NCBI RefSeq assembly: GCF_025963695.1
Contig: NZ_JAOQAH010000028.1
Span: 62,001 to 126,000 of the forward strand
Direction of reading: 5' to 3'
Origin: Segetibacter sp.
GTDB taxonomy: Bacteria > Bacteroidota > Bacteroidia > Chitinophagales > Chitinophagaceae
DNA length: 64,000 bases
A model generated the notes under the pieces. The model had not been told where the DNA came from, ran no database searches, and worked only from the letters and a program-made list of their open reading frames with translations. Made by a program: the position numbers and the translations under genes. Shown piece by piece: positions 36,982 through 45,591 of this stretch. Numbering within the stretch: the stretch's first letter is position 1; each line of letters begins with the position of its first letter.

Positions 36982-37764
36982 TTAAAGCGGGAACATGACT
37001 TCTGCCTTTGCAATACTTTCAGGCTTTCCTACATCTATCATTCTTGCTTCGGAGTGATCGAAGGATTTAATTGTGTGCTGCTTCATTAAATCAAGATAAA
37101 CATCGACCATCGAAAACTTTCCTTGTTGGGTAATGAGAGAAAGCATTCGGGGCTCAATAATATGTATTCCGGTAAATGCTTTCTGCGTCTCATTTCCTTT
37201 TAAAGCTTCGGCTAATTTTTCTTCTCCCGTGCTTACATTTCTCCATCCGCAAAGGTTATTGCCTTCGTCGAATAAAAAGTAGCGGCTGGTTGATCGGTTG
37301 GTGGTGGCAAGCGTAGCTAAAGGTTTTTTTTCCTGGTGATAGCCGATCATTGCTACCAAATTCAACTCGGTAAGTATGTCAACATTCATTAGCACAATGG
37401 GGTTACGGTCTTGTAAATAATCAGCAGCTTTTAATAATCCTCCGCCGGTTTCAAGTACCTTTGCTGTTTCGTCGCTTATGGTAATATTGCTACCCCATCC
37501 ATTGTTTTTATTAATTGCCTCAACAATTTGTTCTGCAAAATGATGCACATTTATAACCACGTCTTTTATACCGTACCGTTGCAGGTATTCAACGTTACGT
37601 TGCAATAAGCTTTTTCCATTTACTAAGGCCAATGCTTTGGGGTGCGAGTCAGTCCACGGCTTTAGACGGCTACCTATTCCGGCGGCCAGTATCATAGCTT
37701 TGGTTACTGTCTTTTGACCCTTAATATTTGAAGCTACTTCAACAGTTCTACTTTCTTCAGTCAT
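36982..37764 (-). CDS. Nucleotidyltransferase, MurU-like (sugar-1-phosphate nucleotidylyltransferase)
   Basis: NTP-transferase-fold enzyme of 260 residues. KAMILAAGIGSRLKPWTDSHPKALALVNGKSLL is the nucleotide-binding loop and VLMNVDILTELN carries the metal Asp. In the AmgK-MurU cell-wall recycling pathway this enzyme makes UDP-N-acetylmuramate from MurNAc-1-phosphate. The neighbouring upstream gene is an AmgK-like kinase, which supports that role. Mannose-1-P guanylyltransferase-like activity is an alternative. Confidence 0.8.
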   Translation of the reverse strand: MTEESRTVEVASNIKGQKTVTKAMILAAGIGSRLKPWTDSHPKALALVNGKSLLQRNVEYLQRYGIKDVVINVHHFAEQIVEAINKNNGWGSNITISDETAKVLETGGGLLKAADYLQDRNPIVLMNVDILTELNLVAMIGYHQEKKPLATLATTNRSTSRYFLFDEGNNLCGWRNVSTGEEKLAEALKGNETQKAFTGIHIIEPRMLSLITQQGKFSMVDVYLDLMKQHTIKSFDHSEARMIDVGKPESIAKAEVMFPL

Positions 37765-37803
37765 CTTTTTTAAAACTTAGGCACTAATTAGTAAGGTGTA
37801 TAA

Positions 37804-39276
37804 TTAACCAATTAAAGCGCTGGCGTCAGGAGCATTTACCCAATTCTTTGCATCTTGTACAAGATGACATAGTTCAACTTTTACCCCAAATTTGTTTTTA
37901 AGATGCCTGGTTAAAGCATCTGCAGCATACACACTTCTATGCTGTCCGCCAGTGCATCCAAAACCTACCATTAAACCTGAAAATCCTCTTTTTATATAAT
38001 CCTCAACGGAGATGTCTACAATATCAAAAACACTGTTTAAGAAGTCAGTAATTTTTGTCTTTTGCTCCAGAAAATCTTTAACCTCTTTATCTCTTCCCGT
38101 AAGATATTTATACTCGGCAAAGCGACCAGGGTTTAATATGCCTCGCATATCAAATAGAAATCCACCCCCGTTTTCGGTTTCATCAACCGGCAACTGCTTT
38201 TTATAAGAGAAGCTACAAACCTTGACCACCAAAGGCGTCTTTTCATCTGCTTTAACGGTTTCGAATCTTGAAATTATTTCATCACTTACTATCAGTCCGA
38301 GTATCTTGTCAAACTCAGGAGTTTCTAAACCGATTTGTTTATTCTCTATAAAAAACTTTAGGTTCCGTAATGCCAAGGGAATACTGGTTAAAAAGTGAGC
38401 CTTTCGCTCAAATAGCCCTCTGAAGCCATACGCGCCAAGCACTTGTAACAAACGTATAAGAACATAGCCGTTATATTGGCTTAAAAACATTTTGCGGTCA
38501 ATTTGCTGATTCAACAACAACTCCACTTCATCAATATACCCATCGAGCAATTTTTCCTTCCAATCTTCGCTCAGGTTCGCTTTTGCCTGCCACAGTAACG
38601 AGGCCACATCGTATTGCAAAGCCCCCTTCATTCCGCCCTGGAAGTCAATGAAACGAACTTTGTCATTATTAACGATTACGTTGCGGCTTTGAAAATCTCG
38701 GAAAAGAAAATACTTCTGGCTGCTATTGTCGAGATAAGAGCTCAAGGTCTCAAAATCATCCAGCATTGCCTGTTTATCGTACGGAATTTTAAGGGTGTCA
38801 ACAAAGTAATATTTAAAGTATAACAGGTCGCTGAGAATAGCCTGCTTGCCAAACTCCTTAGCTGTAAGGCATCGCTCATAGTCAAGCCCCTCATCGCCGA
38901 TAATTTGCACTCTCGCCAACTCCCTCAACGTTTGGCGGTACAAACTATAAGTATAATCAGTATGACCATTATTTTCTAACTTATCAAGTAAGCTTTCCGT
39001 TCCCAGGTCTTCCTGTAAGTAGATTGTTTTTTCGTCGTTAACAGAATAAATCGTTGGCATAGGCAATCCGGCATTTTTAAAATGGTGCGAAAAATAAAAA
39101 AAGGTCTCGTTCTCTCTTATATTGATGTTATAAGTAGCAATGAAAGTTTCATCTCCCGCGTAAATTCTAAAGTAAATTCTGTCACTGCCCGATTGCGGAA
39201 GTTTTTCAATTCTTTCTTCTTTCACCTTTTTGAAAGCTTCAAATAAATTGCTGATCTCTGCTACAACTTCTTCCAT
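37804..39276 (-). CDS. AmgK-like phosphotransferase fused to a RapZ C-terminal domain
   Basis: Two-domain protein of 490 residues. Residues about 20-320 form an aminoglycoside-phosphotransferase-fold kinase: RDFQSRNVIV as the catalytic loop and VRFIDFQGGMKGALQYDVASLL as the Mg loop, resembling the MurNAc/GlcNAc anomeric kinase AmgK. Residues about 350-490 are a RapZ C-terminal domain (VKVCSFSYKKQLP, FDMRGILNPGR, VGFGCTGGQHRSVYAADAL). In E. coli that domain binds glucosamine-6-phosphate and controls GlmS; the N-terminal P-loop domain of true RapZ is absent here. The MurU-like gene follows after 39 bp. Cell-wall amino-sugar sensing coupled to recycling is inferred. Confidence 0.85.
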   Translation of the reverse strand: MEEVVAEISNLFEAFKKVKEERIEKLPQSGSDRIYFRIYAGDETFIATYNINIRENETFFYFSHHFKNAGLPMPTIYSVNDEKTIYLQEDLGTESLLDKLENNGHTDYTYSLYRQTLRELARVQIIGDEGLDYERCLTAKEFGKQAILSDLLYFKYYFVDTLKIPYDKQAMLDDFETLSSYLDNSSQKYFLFRDFQSRNVIVNNDKVRFIDFQGGMKGALQYDVASLLWQAKANLSEDWKEKLLDGYIDEVELLLNQQIDRKMFLSQYNGYVLIRLLQVLGAYGFRGLFERKAHFLTSIPLALRNLKFFIENKQIGLETPEFDKILGLIVSDEIISRFETVKADEKTPLVVKVCSFSYKKQLPVDETENGGGFLFDMRGILNPGRFAEYKYLTGRDKEVKDFLEQKTKITDFLNSVFDIVDISVEDYIKRGFSGLMVGFGCTGGQHRSVYAADALTRHLKNKFGVKVELCHLVQDAKNWVNAPDASALIG

Positions 39277-39429
39277 TAATAAATTTTTGTGGGGCGGTAA
39301 ATGTATACAAATTAATAGAACCGGGATGGCTGTATAAGGTGGATTTTGAGGAAATTTTTAGGTGTTCTAAACTAGGTTCTTACGTAGCAGTTTTCTGGGT
39401 TGGTTACCAGCATTTGTTTTTCATCGAGT

Positions 39430-39455
39430 CATCCTTGCGTCGCATTACGTTCATC
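39430..39455 (-). repeat. Dispersed intergenic repeat, copy 5 (TGCGACGCA core)
   Basis: On the minus strand GATGAACGTAATGCGACGCA, then AGGATG. The left flank is shared with copy 4 over ten further bases. Confidence 0.65.
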
Positions 39456-39492
39456 CGCAAACCTTTGATCAGCTTTTTCTACACCGGCTATT

Positions 39493-39508
39493 GGTAGTTG
39501 TGCCACCC
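39493..39508 (-). repeat. Dispersed intergenic repeat, copy 6 (variant GTGGCAC core)
   Basis: On the minus strand GGGTGGCACAACTACC. The palindromic core keeps pairing arms GTG/CAC with a G/C centre instead of A/T. Confidence 0.4.
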
Positions 39509-39588
39509 ATTATGCTGCTATACAAAGTCGCGCTTTTTTGGTTGTTTGATGAATAAAAAAATGATTTACATTTTACAGAAAGGATGTT

Positions 39589-39908
39589 ATGCCTAACCAA
39601 TTAACTAAAAAAGAAGAGAACATTGCACGGGAAATAATTGAAAAAGCGTGCAGGCCGAGTGTAATACAGGTCTTGAAAGGCAAAGCAGGTTATAACAAAA
39701 TGCGAAACAGGAGCGCTTAATAACCAGGATGGTTATCACAAATTGTGTAAAGAAATTAAAGATTACAATAAAATAATTCAACAGGAGATGTGGCGGATTA
39801 GGCGGATCGCAATAGCCGGTTACTGTAGCTGCGATATTAATTGACAAACAAATCTGGGAGAGGGGAATTGATGAATTTTTCCGGCGAAGCAAAACAACCT
39901 ATTCGTAA
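39589..39908 (+). pseudogene. Decayed small conserved gene, three frame-shifted pieces
   Basis: Three short open stretches in succession look like one small protein. The first runs from the ATG at 39589 (MPNQLTKKEENIAREIIEKA, 43 codons to 39720). The second, in the next frame from 39719, reads NNQDGYHKLCKEIKDYNKII. The third, after another shift and a stop, reads PVTVAAILIDKQIWERGIDEFF and ends at 39908. The order (KKEE...EIIEK, NN.DGYHKLYKEIKDYDK, VTVA.LIDKQI..ED) fits a small Bacteroidota hypothetical family I recall but cannot name. At least two frameshifts and a nonsense codon are needed. Confidence 0.45.
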
Positions 39909-39984
39909 CTGAATCAGCTTTTGGAACGAATATGAAACCGAAACCAGAAATGAGGCTGCTCAGTCCATAACAAACAGTTCAAGT

Positions 39985-39996
39985 GAGTGACACAAC
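39985..39996 (+). repeat. Dispersed intergenic repeat, copy 7 (GTGACAC core)
   Basis: GAGTGACACAAC, followed by AACTG rather than GATG. It faces copies 5 and 6 across the decayed small gene. Confidence 0.6.
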
Positions 39997-40040
39997 AACT
40001 GCTCATATTTATATAACTGCTCGAACAAAAAAACACGCCA

Positions 40041-40499
40041 CTACACTTTGGCTACTTTGTATTTTAAGAAGAGCTTATAAGTTGCATAACCGACAACAGC
40101 GCCCAAAGTGTTTAACATAACATCGTCAACGTCAAAAATTCCTAAGACTTTTACTAATTGAATTAATTCGAGGGCGAGGCTAATAGTAAAAGCAATTGTT
40201 GCGATTTTACGAAAAGAAGATAGCGAAGAATGTAACATTGGTAATAGAAAACCCAGGGGTGAAAAACCAATGATGTTGCCGGCAAGGTTCTGGATAACAA
40301 AGACATCTATGGGTTCTTTAAGTAAACCGTAAATAGTTTTGAACGGAATAAAATTAGCTCTGGCAAGATTTTGATGAAAAGAAAGAACTCCGTAATAAAC
40401 ATTATAGGTTACAGAGCCAAACTGAATTTTGAATAAGATTAATTTAGCCAGGAGTATCAGGTAGTGAAAAAGAATAACCGCACTAATATTTTTACTCAT
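40041..40499 (-). CDS. VanZ-like membrane protein
   Basis: About 152 residues with four hydrophobic segments and the VanZ pattern: NFIPFKTIYGLL, then NLAGNIIGFSPLGFLLPML and a final FDVDDVMLNTLGAVVGY. The frame is open to 40517; the Met at 40499 (MSKNISAVILF) is the more natural start. It differs in sequence from the VanZ gene at 5210. The role is unknown. Confidence 0.82.
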   Translation of the reverse strand: MSKNISAVILFHYLILLAKLILFKIQFGSVTYNVYYGVLSFHQNLARANFIPFKTIYGLLKEPIDVFVIQNLAGNIIGFSPLGFLLPMLHSSLSSFRKIATIAFTISLALELIQLVKVLGIFDVDDVMLNTLGAVVGYATYKLFLKYKVAKV

Positions 40500-40598
40500 T
40501 TTACAAATTAAGGTCACAAAATAACCGCTGCTGTTTTAGTATTAAATGGAATGATGTGGTTTTTACAACTGGTTCCATGCCCAGGGATACAGAAAAAT

Positions 40599-42056
40599 CT
40601 ACTCGCCCATAACTTCCTTTACCTTTTTTCTTCGCCTTGGAGGGGTATCATCCATTTTTACAATTTTAGGTGTAAAGGTTCCTACAGTTTCAACCAGGTT
40701 TTTTTGAGCATTCATTACAGTATGAATGTCTTTATAAGCGAAAGGTGCTTCATCCAAACCTCCACCAATTAATTTTACCCCATGTTTTTGTAATTCATCT
40801 TTTAAAGCATTAGCTGTAATGGAATCGAGCGCGGCAGTACGGCTCATTTTTCTTCCGGCACCATGTGAGGCCGAGTTAATGCTGCCGCTTTCGCCTTTGC
40901 CTTTTACAATAAATCCCGGAGCTGTCATACTTCCAGGTATAATACCCAACACGTCTTTTCCGGCGGGTGTAGCTCCTTTACGATGTACAATCACTTCCTT
41001 TCCCTCATACATTTCTTTCCATGCAAAATTGTGGTGGTTCTCAACCATCTTTAGTGGTTGTCTGCCTAACTGCCCGGCTATTTTATTATGAATAACGTGG
41101 TGGCAGGCACTTGCATAATCCCCGGCGAGATTCATAGAAAGCCAGTATTCAATACCTTCCTCTTCGTCTAAAGTAAACCAGGCCAGGTTAGCAGCGTCTG
41201 GAGGCAAATGCCTTTTGTGTTTTGCGATTTTTGTGAAGTGATTGGCGACATTGGCACCGATCGCTCTCGAACCTGAATGTGAAAGCAATCCAAGGTAACT
41301 GCCAGCTTCAATACCGAAAGCGGCATCTTTTTGCAATATGTCAACAACTCCAAATTCAACAAAATGGTTTCCTCCCCCGGACGATCCAAGCTGGCTTTCC
41401 GCTCTGTCTTTTAGCGTTCGAAGAATAGGTATTTCACGAAACTCTCTACGATATAATACTTCATGATCGGAGCGCTTTTTAAACTCACGTCCACTTCCAA
41501 ATAAAGTAGCTTCATTTAGTTCCCTTGAAAAATAATCTGTACGAAACCCGAGTTCTTTAGGATCAATATCAAAAACCGATAAGCACATCCTGCAACCAAT
41601 GTCTACGCCGACCCCGTAAGGTATTACAGCATTTTCTGTCGCCAAAACACCACCGATTGGCAATCCATACCCTTGATGTGCGTCGGGCATTAACGCTCCT
41701 GAAATTGAAACAGGCAGCCGAACTGCATAGTTCATCTGTGTCATTGCACCCTCTTCAATAAACTCAGCACCAAAAATATTGTATGGAACCCCTGTTACTT
41801 TGAGGTCTACTGTGGCTGCCGCTTTCGCTGCTACTTTCTCCTCCCGATCAATTAATGCCCTTGCAATTTTTCCTAAAATCTCGTCTTCCGCATATTCCTT
41901 CGGTCTTACCAATACAGCCTTTAATAAGCCTAGTGCATGCTCTTTAGAATTACGTTTGTAATTCTTTTCCATTATGTCAATAGCAAGGCTTATTACAGGG
42001 CTTTCGGGATAACCAATTGCTCTTAGATCCTTTCCTGATAAAGTAAGTTTAGCCAT
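40599..42056 (-). CDS. rtcB: RNA-splicing ligase RtcB
   Basis: GTP- and Mn-dependent ligase joining 2',3'-cyclic phosphate and 5'-OH RNA ends. The metal site is seen in GVDIGCRMCLS and GGGNHFVEFG, and the guanylylated His in SASHGAGRKMSR. Residues 485 match bacterial RtcB. No archease or rtcA gene is adjacent. In the window two 2H phosphoesterase-like genes (44947-46192) also concern RNA ends, but they are not co-transcribed with it. Confidence 0.96.
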   Translation of the reverse strand: MAKLTLSGKDLRAIGYPESPVISLAIDIMEKNYKRNSKEHALGLLKAVLVRPKEYAEDEILGKIARALIDREEKVAAKAAATVDLKVTGVPYNIFGAEFIEEGAMTQMNYAVRLPVSISGALMPDAHQGYGLPIGGVLATENAVIPYGVGVDIGCRMCLSVFDIDPKELGFRTDYFSRELNEATLFGSGREFKKRSDHEVLYRREFREIPILRTLKDRAESQLGSSGGGNHFVEFGVVDILQKDAAFGIEAGSYLGLLSHSGSRAIGANVANHFTKIAKHKRHLPPDAANLAWFTLDEEEGIEYWLSMNLAGDYASACHHVIHNKIAGQLGRQPLKMVENHHNFAWKEMYEGKEVIVHRKGATPAGKDVLGIIPGSMTAPGFIVKGKGESGSINSASHGAGRKMSRTAALDSITANALKDELQKHGVKLIGGGLDEAPFAYKDIHTVMNAQKNLVETVGTFTPKIVKMDDTPPRRRKKVKEVMGE

Positions 42057-42250
42057 AACAGTTGTAAATAAAACGCCTTTCTGCTTTTTCTATAACCTGA
42101 AGCCAAGCAAATACAATGCCTTTAGGGAAGCATTAAAAAGAAAACGAGGGATGTAAATATTTCAGGAAACTACAATAAGCAAAGATTGTGGGCACGAAAA
42201 TTTAATTCATTTTTAAAAACAGGAAAAAAGTATATTCGAACAATAAATAA

Positions 42251-42718
42251 ATGCGTGCCATGAAAACGGTAGAAGATATATTGAGAACAAAGGAAAATGT
42301 GTCAAATACAATTGAACCTACAGCAATGGTAATAGAAGCACTGCAAAAGCTGATTGCAGTAAACTTAAGCTACCTTTTAGTATTTGAGGGCGGGGAATAT
42401 GTGGGTATTTTTTGCGAGAGAGATTACACCAGGAAACTTGTATTACAAGGACGTTCAAGCAGAGATACAATGGTACGGGAGGTAATGACTACTGAACTGC
42501 CAGAGGTAACACTAACCGACACCGTAGAAGATTGCATGTATCAAATGAATACCCGTGGTGCACGCTACCTTGCTGTCTTTAGTTATAATAATGAATTTGC
42601 AGGTATTGTAACTATTCACGATCTGCTTCGCGAAGTATTAGCAAGTAAAGAGCAGGTATTTGACCACACCCTTGCAAACTCTCTCCTTGACACCGAAGAA
42701 GGTGGCAAATTCTTCTAG
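42251..42718 (+). CDS. CBS-domain protein
   Basis: A 155-residue protein made of a tandem CBS pair. The first repeat covers about residues 20-75 (PTAMVIEALQKLIAVNLSYLLVFEGGEYVGIFCERDY) and the second about 85-140 (MTTELPEVTLTDTVEDCMYQMNTRGARYLAVF). CBS pairs bind adenosyl nucleotides. No catalytic domain is attached, so it may regulate a partner. Met at 42260 is an alternative start. Confidence 0.88.
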   Translation: MRAMKTVEDILRTKENVSNTIEPTAMVIEALQKLIAVNLSYLLVFEGGEYVGIFCERDYTRKLVLQGRSSRDTMVREVMTTELPEVTLTDTVEDCMYQMNTRGARYLAVFSYNNEFAGIVTIHDLLREVLASKEQVFDHTLANSLLDTEEGGKFF

Positions 42719-42798
42719 ATTAATTATCCATATCGTAGCACCTATTTACACACGTCTTCTAAAATATAGTTTGTGTTTTAAGGAAAGGGAATGTGCTG

Positions 42799-43332
42799 AT
42801 GAAAGATTCTTACATAGAAAAAATAGATGCAACTAATGTTCACATATTAAGCGAGGTTGCATTAAGGGCTTATGCCGATCATTACCTCCATCTTTGGTAT
42901 GACCAGGGTAAGTGGTACGTGGAAAAATTCTTCTCCGTTGATAGATTAACTACAGAAATTAATGATAAAAATAGCTGCTTCTATATTGCTTTCTTCAACA
43001 GCTCTCCGGTAGGTTTTTTAAAGCTAAATATAAATGCACCACTAGAAGGATTTGAATATAAAGACGGATTGGAGCTTGAACGTATCTACTTAAAGAAAGA
43101 GGTTATAGGCAAAGGGATAGGACGGAAACTAGTTGAATTAACTATAGAGATCGCAGAAAAATTTAATAAAAATTTTGTTTGGTTAAAAGCTATGGACACC
43201 AGCCAAGAACCAATTGAATTTTATAAAAAGATGGGTTTTGCAATAACCGGAACCTATCGCCTTAAACATGAACTTATGAAAAAAGAGTTAAGAGGAATGG
43301 TGATTATGGCGAAAAATTTAGCAGGCAAATAA
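42799..43332 (+). CDS. GNAT family N-acetyltransferase
   Basis: Acetyl-CoA dependent acetyltransferase of about 177 residues. LERIYLKKEVIGKGIGRKLVELTIEIA contains the acetyl-CoA loop (V-x-G-K-G-I-G-x-x-L), followed by FVWLKAMDTSQEPIEFYKKMGF. The frame opens at a GTG (42793), but the ATG at 42799 follows a purine-rich stretch and is preferred. The substrate is unknown. Confidence 0.87.
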   Translation: MKDSYIEKIDATNVHILSEVALRAYADHYLHLWYDQGKWYVEKFFSVDRLTTEINDKNSCFYIAFFNSSPVGFLKLNINAPLEGFEYKDGLELERIYLKKEVIGKGIGRKLVELTIEIAEKFNKNFVWLKAMDTSQEPIEFYKKMGFAITGTYRLKHELMKKELRGMVIMAKNLAGK

Positions 43333-43365
43333 CACGCTGGAATCACTCATGTTTATTTGCCTGCT
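43320..43365. terminator. Long inverted repeat between convergent genes
   Basis: A perfect 12-bp inverted repeat, AGCAGGCAAATA (43320-43331) and TATTTGCCTGCT (43354-43365), with a 22-nt loop. It begins in the last codons of the GNAT gene and faces the metalloprotease gene. No T-run follows on either strand, so it is at best a weak bidirectional terminator or a transcript-end stabiliser. Confidence 0.5.
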
Positions 43366-43415
43366 ATAATGAATTAACCTTATTGAGGTATTGAAAATAA
43401 CAACTTTGATGATGG

Positions 43416-44528
43416 TCATGTATGTCTCAAAAGGTAGCCAATCTTTCTCCCGTTTTCACTAAATAAATTACCGTTTCTGTCAATGAATATTTGCTGACGA
43501 TCATCATAAATTACATAAGGGTAATTAGACTTGTTTGTTGAGGCTAACTTTGCCACTGTAACAGCCTGATTGCCTCTTAACATAATGACTTCATTTTGAG
43601 AAGTAATGTAATATTGCTGCAGATTATTTCCATTAAATCTAATGTCGTAAACAAGCTGCACATTTGAAGATCCGTTACCTCCCCTGCGACGGTTCCTTTG
43701 ACCATAAGTTCCATCGTTAGTTTGCGGATAGTTACCGCGATTATCATCAGAAGGGTAAGTGCTTCTTCCTGAAGGATTTCTTCTGGGATCAGCCGGATAA
43801 CTACCTCTGCTGTCCTGTGGCGCGGGATATGTTCTACCTCCATTTGAAGGCGCCGGATACGTTTCAGAACCATTTGGATAAGGATTTCTTCTATCATCAG
43901 GCGTGCCAATAGCAACATCGTTATTGCCCCTGTTTGGTTGCATAGTTGTACTATTCCAGCCTTTTGCTATTGCAGCTAATCGATCGCCCTCGCCCGGATG
44001 GGTCGCGCTTGCATACGGACTTGCGATTAATTTCATTGCCAGCTGAGCCTGTTGAAGGCTTGCACCCATTCTACGTAAAACCAGTCCTGAATACTCATCA
44101 GCTTCCAACTCTTTTGGTATTTGGCTTCCTCTTCCGTCTAAGGTGTGCCCAAGCAAATGATGTCCTATCTCATGCCCAATAACACTTATAGAAGCCCATT
44201 TATCTCTTGCTGCATTATCCAGTTGATCTATAAAAGAGGGATTGTACAAAATGTATCTTATGTTTTGATAAATAACAGCAGCAGCATTATCAACTTGTGT
44301 AGTTGCCTCCACCTTAAAGTTTTGCTGAATGTTAGAAACGTCCATAATATCATTAATAATGGAACGAGCTTCACTAACGCTTGAAAAGCCAATAGCTGTA
44401 GACGGCTTTTTTGCAAGAATAGCAGCCATGTTTATAGGCCTATCCAGGTGAAAACCTCTGGGTGCATTCTGTGCCAATAAGCTGAAAGAGCTTATTAATA
44501 AAAAGCAAAAAGCGTATATTTTTTTCAT
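43416..44528 (-). CDS. Exported M48-like metalloprotease
   Basis: A 370-residue exported protein. Signal peptide about residues 1-19 (ending LLAQ). The zinc motif HEIGHH (SVIGHEIGHHLLGHTLDG) near residue 120 and a downstream ELEADEYSGLVLRRMGAS supply the third ligand in the M48/peptidase family layout. A low-complexity middle (about 195-290), rich in Pro, Asn, Arg and Tyr with repeated YPAP/SYPA and RGNYP units, separates the protease from a C-terminal beta domain (VQLVYDIRFNGNNLQQYYI). Action on periplasmic or outer-membrane proteins is inferred. Confidence 0.83.
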   Translation of the reverse strand: MKKIYAFCFLLISSFSLLAQNAPRGFHLDRPINMAAILAKKPSTAIGFSSVSEARSIINDIMDVSNIQQNFKVEATTQVDNAAAVIYQNIRYILYNPSFIDQLDNAARDKWASISVIGHEIGHHLLGHTLDGRGSQIPKELEADEYSGLVLRRMGASLQQAQLAMKLIASPYASATHPGEGDRLAAIAKGWNSTTMQPNRGNNDVAIGTPDDRRNPYPNGSETYPAPSNGGRTYPAPQDSRGSYPADPRRNPSGRSTYPSDDNRGNYPQTNDGTYGQRNRRRGGNGSSNVQLVYDIRFNGNNLQQYYITSQNEVIMLRGNQAVTVAKLASTNKSNYPYVIYDDRQQIFIDRNGNLFSENGRKIGYLLRHT

Positions 44529-44692
44529 GATGTTTTATTTTCAATGTCAACGTATAATATTAAAAACAACGCCACATTTTAAACAAAAAGAGTATTTAAC
44601 AAGCTTTTGTATTAAACGGCAGCTAGCTGTTTTGGCACAAAAAACATGTGCCAATGTTGGTTTACCAGGCATGCTTTAAAACGCTGATGTTA

Positions 44693-44715
44693 CATCGTTG
44701 CGTTGTATTTCGTTC
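44693..44715 (-). repeat. Dispersed intergenic repeat, copy 8 (degenerate core)
   Basis: On the minus strand GAACG, four bases, then ACAACGCAACGATG. The right half (CGCAACGATG) and the left GAACG flank match the family; the core palindrome is lost. Confidence 0.4.
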
Positions 44716-44898
44716 GTAAAAATTTCATTTAAAAGGGTAATTGGATCTTGAGCAAATTGAGCGCTCATTCCGGTGCGGCAAACCTAATGAGAGTAATAAC
44801 TCGTTCTCTGTTTTCTCAAATACATATCACAGCTCAGGTGCTCTTGCTTCTACAGCTCATCTATCTTTTAAATTTCAATTTTTTTATTATTGCTAATA

Positions 44899-44910
44899 GT
44901 TTTAGTAAAA
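44899..44910 (+). promoter_or_regulatory. Operator-like half site upstream of the 2H phosphoesterase genes
   Basis: GTTTTAGTAAAA resembles the left part of the umuD palindrome (GTTTTACTAAAA), with one mismatch. It lies 37 bp before the start at 44947, close to where the umuD palindrome sits relative to its gene. Confidence 0.4.
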
Positions 44911-44946
44911 TTGCTAACTTTATTGTCATTAAAATTTTATCCCGTT

Positions 44947-45591
44947 ATGAAACAGATAGAAAAATCTTTTAGTTGGGCAGAACTTGGAAGGTATGAGTAT
45001 TTGCTCGTAGCCCATCCTGACGCCGCGGTAAATGCCAAAATAACCGCTGAAAAGGAAAGCTTTACAGCAGAATATCATCAAAAGATTGCAGCGAAAACAA
45101 AGCCTCATATTACGATTGCCAGTTTTGTAGCACGCGAGGCTATGGAAGAAACAATTCTTCGCTACACACAACGCATTTGTAGCCGGCACCACAGTTTTGA
45201 CGTTTCTTTAAACAATTATAGCGGATTTCCATCAGCACATAGCGTTTACCTACGCGTTCAAAACCCGCAGCCCTTTAGGCAGCTTGCTAAAGAGCTTAAA
45301 GTAGTAAGTAATTATATAAGTTCATGTGCCTGCCCACCTGCCAATCTCATTGGCAATCCGCATGTAACTATTGCAAGACGAATTCCGGAAACGGTTTACC
45401 TGAAAGCAATAATGGATTATTCGCAAAAGACCTTTTATGAAACGTTTATGGTGCATGAGCTCGTCCTTTTAAGAAAAAGCTGCCAGTTCGATACATCCAA
45501 AATTGTTCACGTGTTCCGCCTGCAACCAACGCAAGACCGGTTTTTCGAAACTTGTTATTCAACTGAATTAAAACCTTACGAAAATGAATAA
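44947..45591 (+). CDS. 2H phosphoesterase superfamily protein (2'-5' RNA ligase-like), first copy
   Basis: About 214 residues after choosing the ATG at 44947 (MKQIEKSFSW). Both HxT motifs are present: KPHITIA in the first lobe and NPHVTIA in the second, the two-histidine phosphoesterase signature. These proteins act on 2'-5' or cyclic phosphodiester bonds in RNA. The following paralogue overlaps by 8 bp. The physiological reaction is unknown. Placement beside radical SAM repair-like and umuDC genes hints at a stress role. Confidence 0.83.
   Translation: MKQIEKSFSWAELGRYEYLLVAHPDAAVNAKITAEKESFTAEYHQKIAAKTKPHITIASFVAREAMEETILRYTQRICSRHHSFDVSLNNYSGFPSAHSVYLRVQNPQPFRQLAKELKVVSNYISSCACPPANLIGNPHVTIARRIPETVYLKAIMDYSQKTFYETFMVHELVLLRKSCQFDTSKIVHVFRLQPTQDRFFETCYSTELKPYENE

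Larger units (their letters stand above)
39277..39588. other. Intergenic region with two dispersed repeats
   Basis: No intact gene. Two leftward copies of the dispersed palindromic repeat lie at 39430-39455 and 39493-39508. A decayed small gene begins right after this stretch, and a third copy, in the opposite orientation, lies at 39985-39996. Confidence 0.55.
44529..44946. other. Divergent intergenic region with an operator-like sequence
   Basis: A 418-bp gap. An 8-bp inverted repeat (TTGGCACA 44632-44639, TGTGCCAA 44647-44654) and a dispersed-repeat copy at 44693-44715 lie here. GTTTTAGTAAAA at 44899-44910, 37 bp before the 2H phosphoesterase start, matches half of the umuD operator in 11 of 12 bases. 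A short ORF across 44748-44972 is not convincing. Confidence 0.55.

Noticed and set aside
44748..44972. 74-codon ORF before the first 2H gene
   Set aside because: Begins at TTG, overlaps the 2H start in another frame, and covers the operator-like site; no domain.
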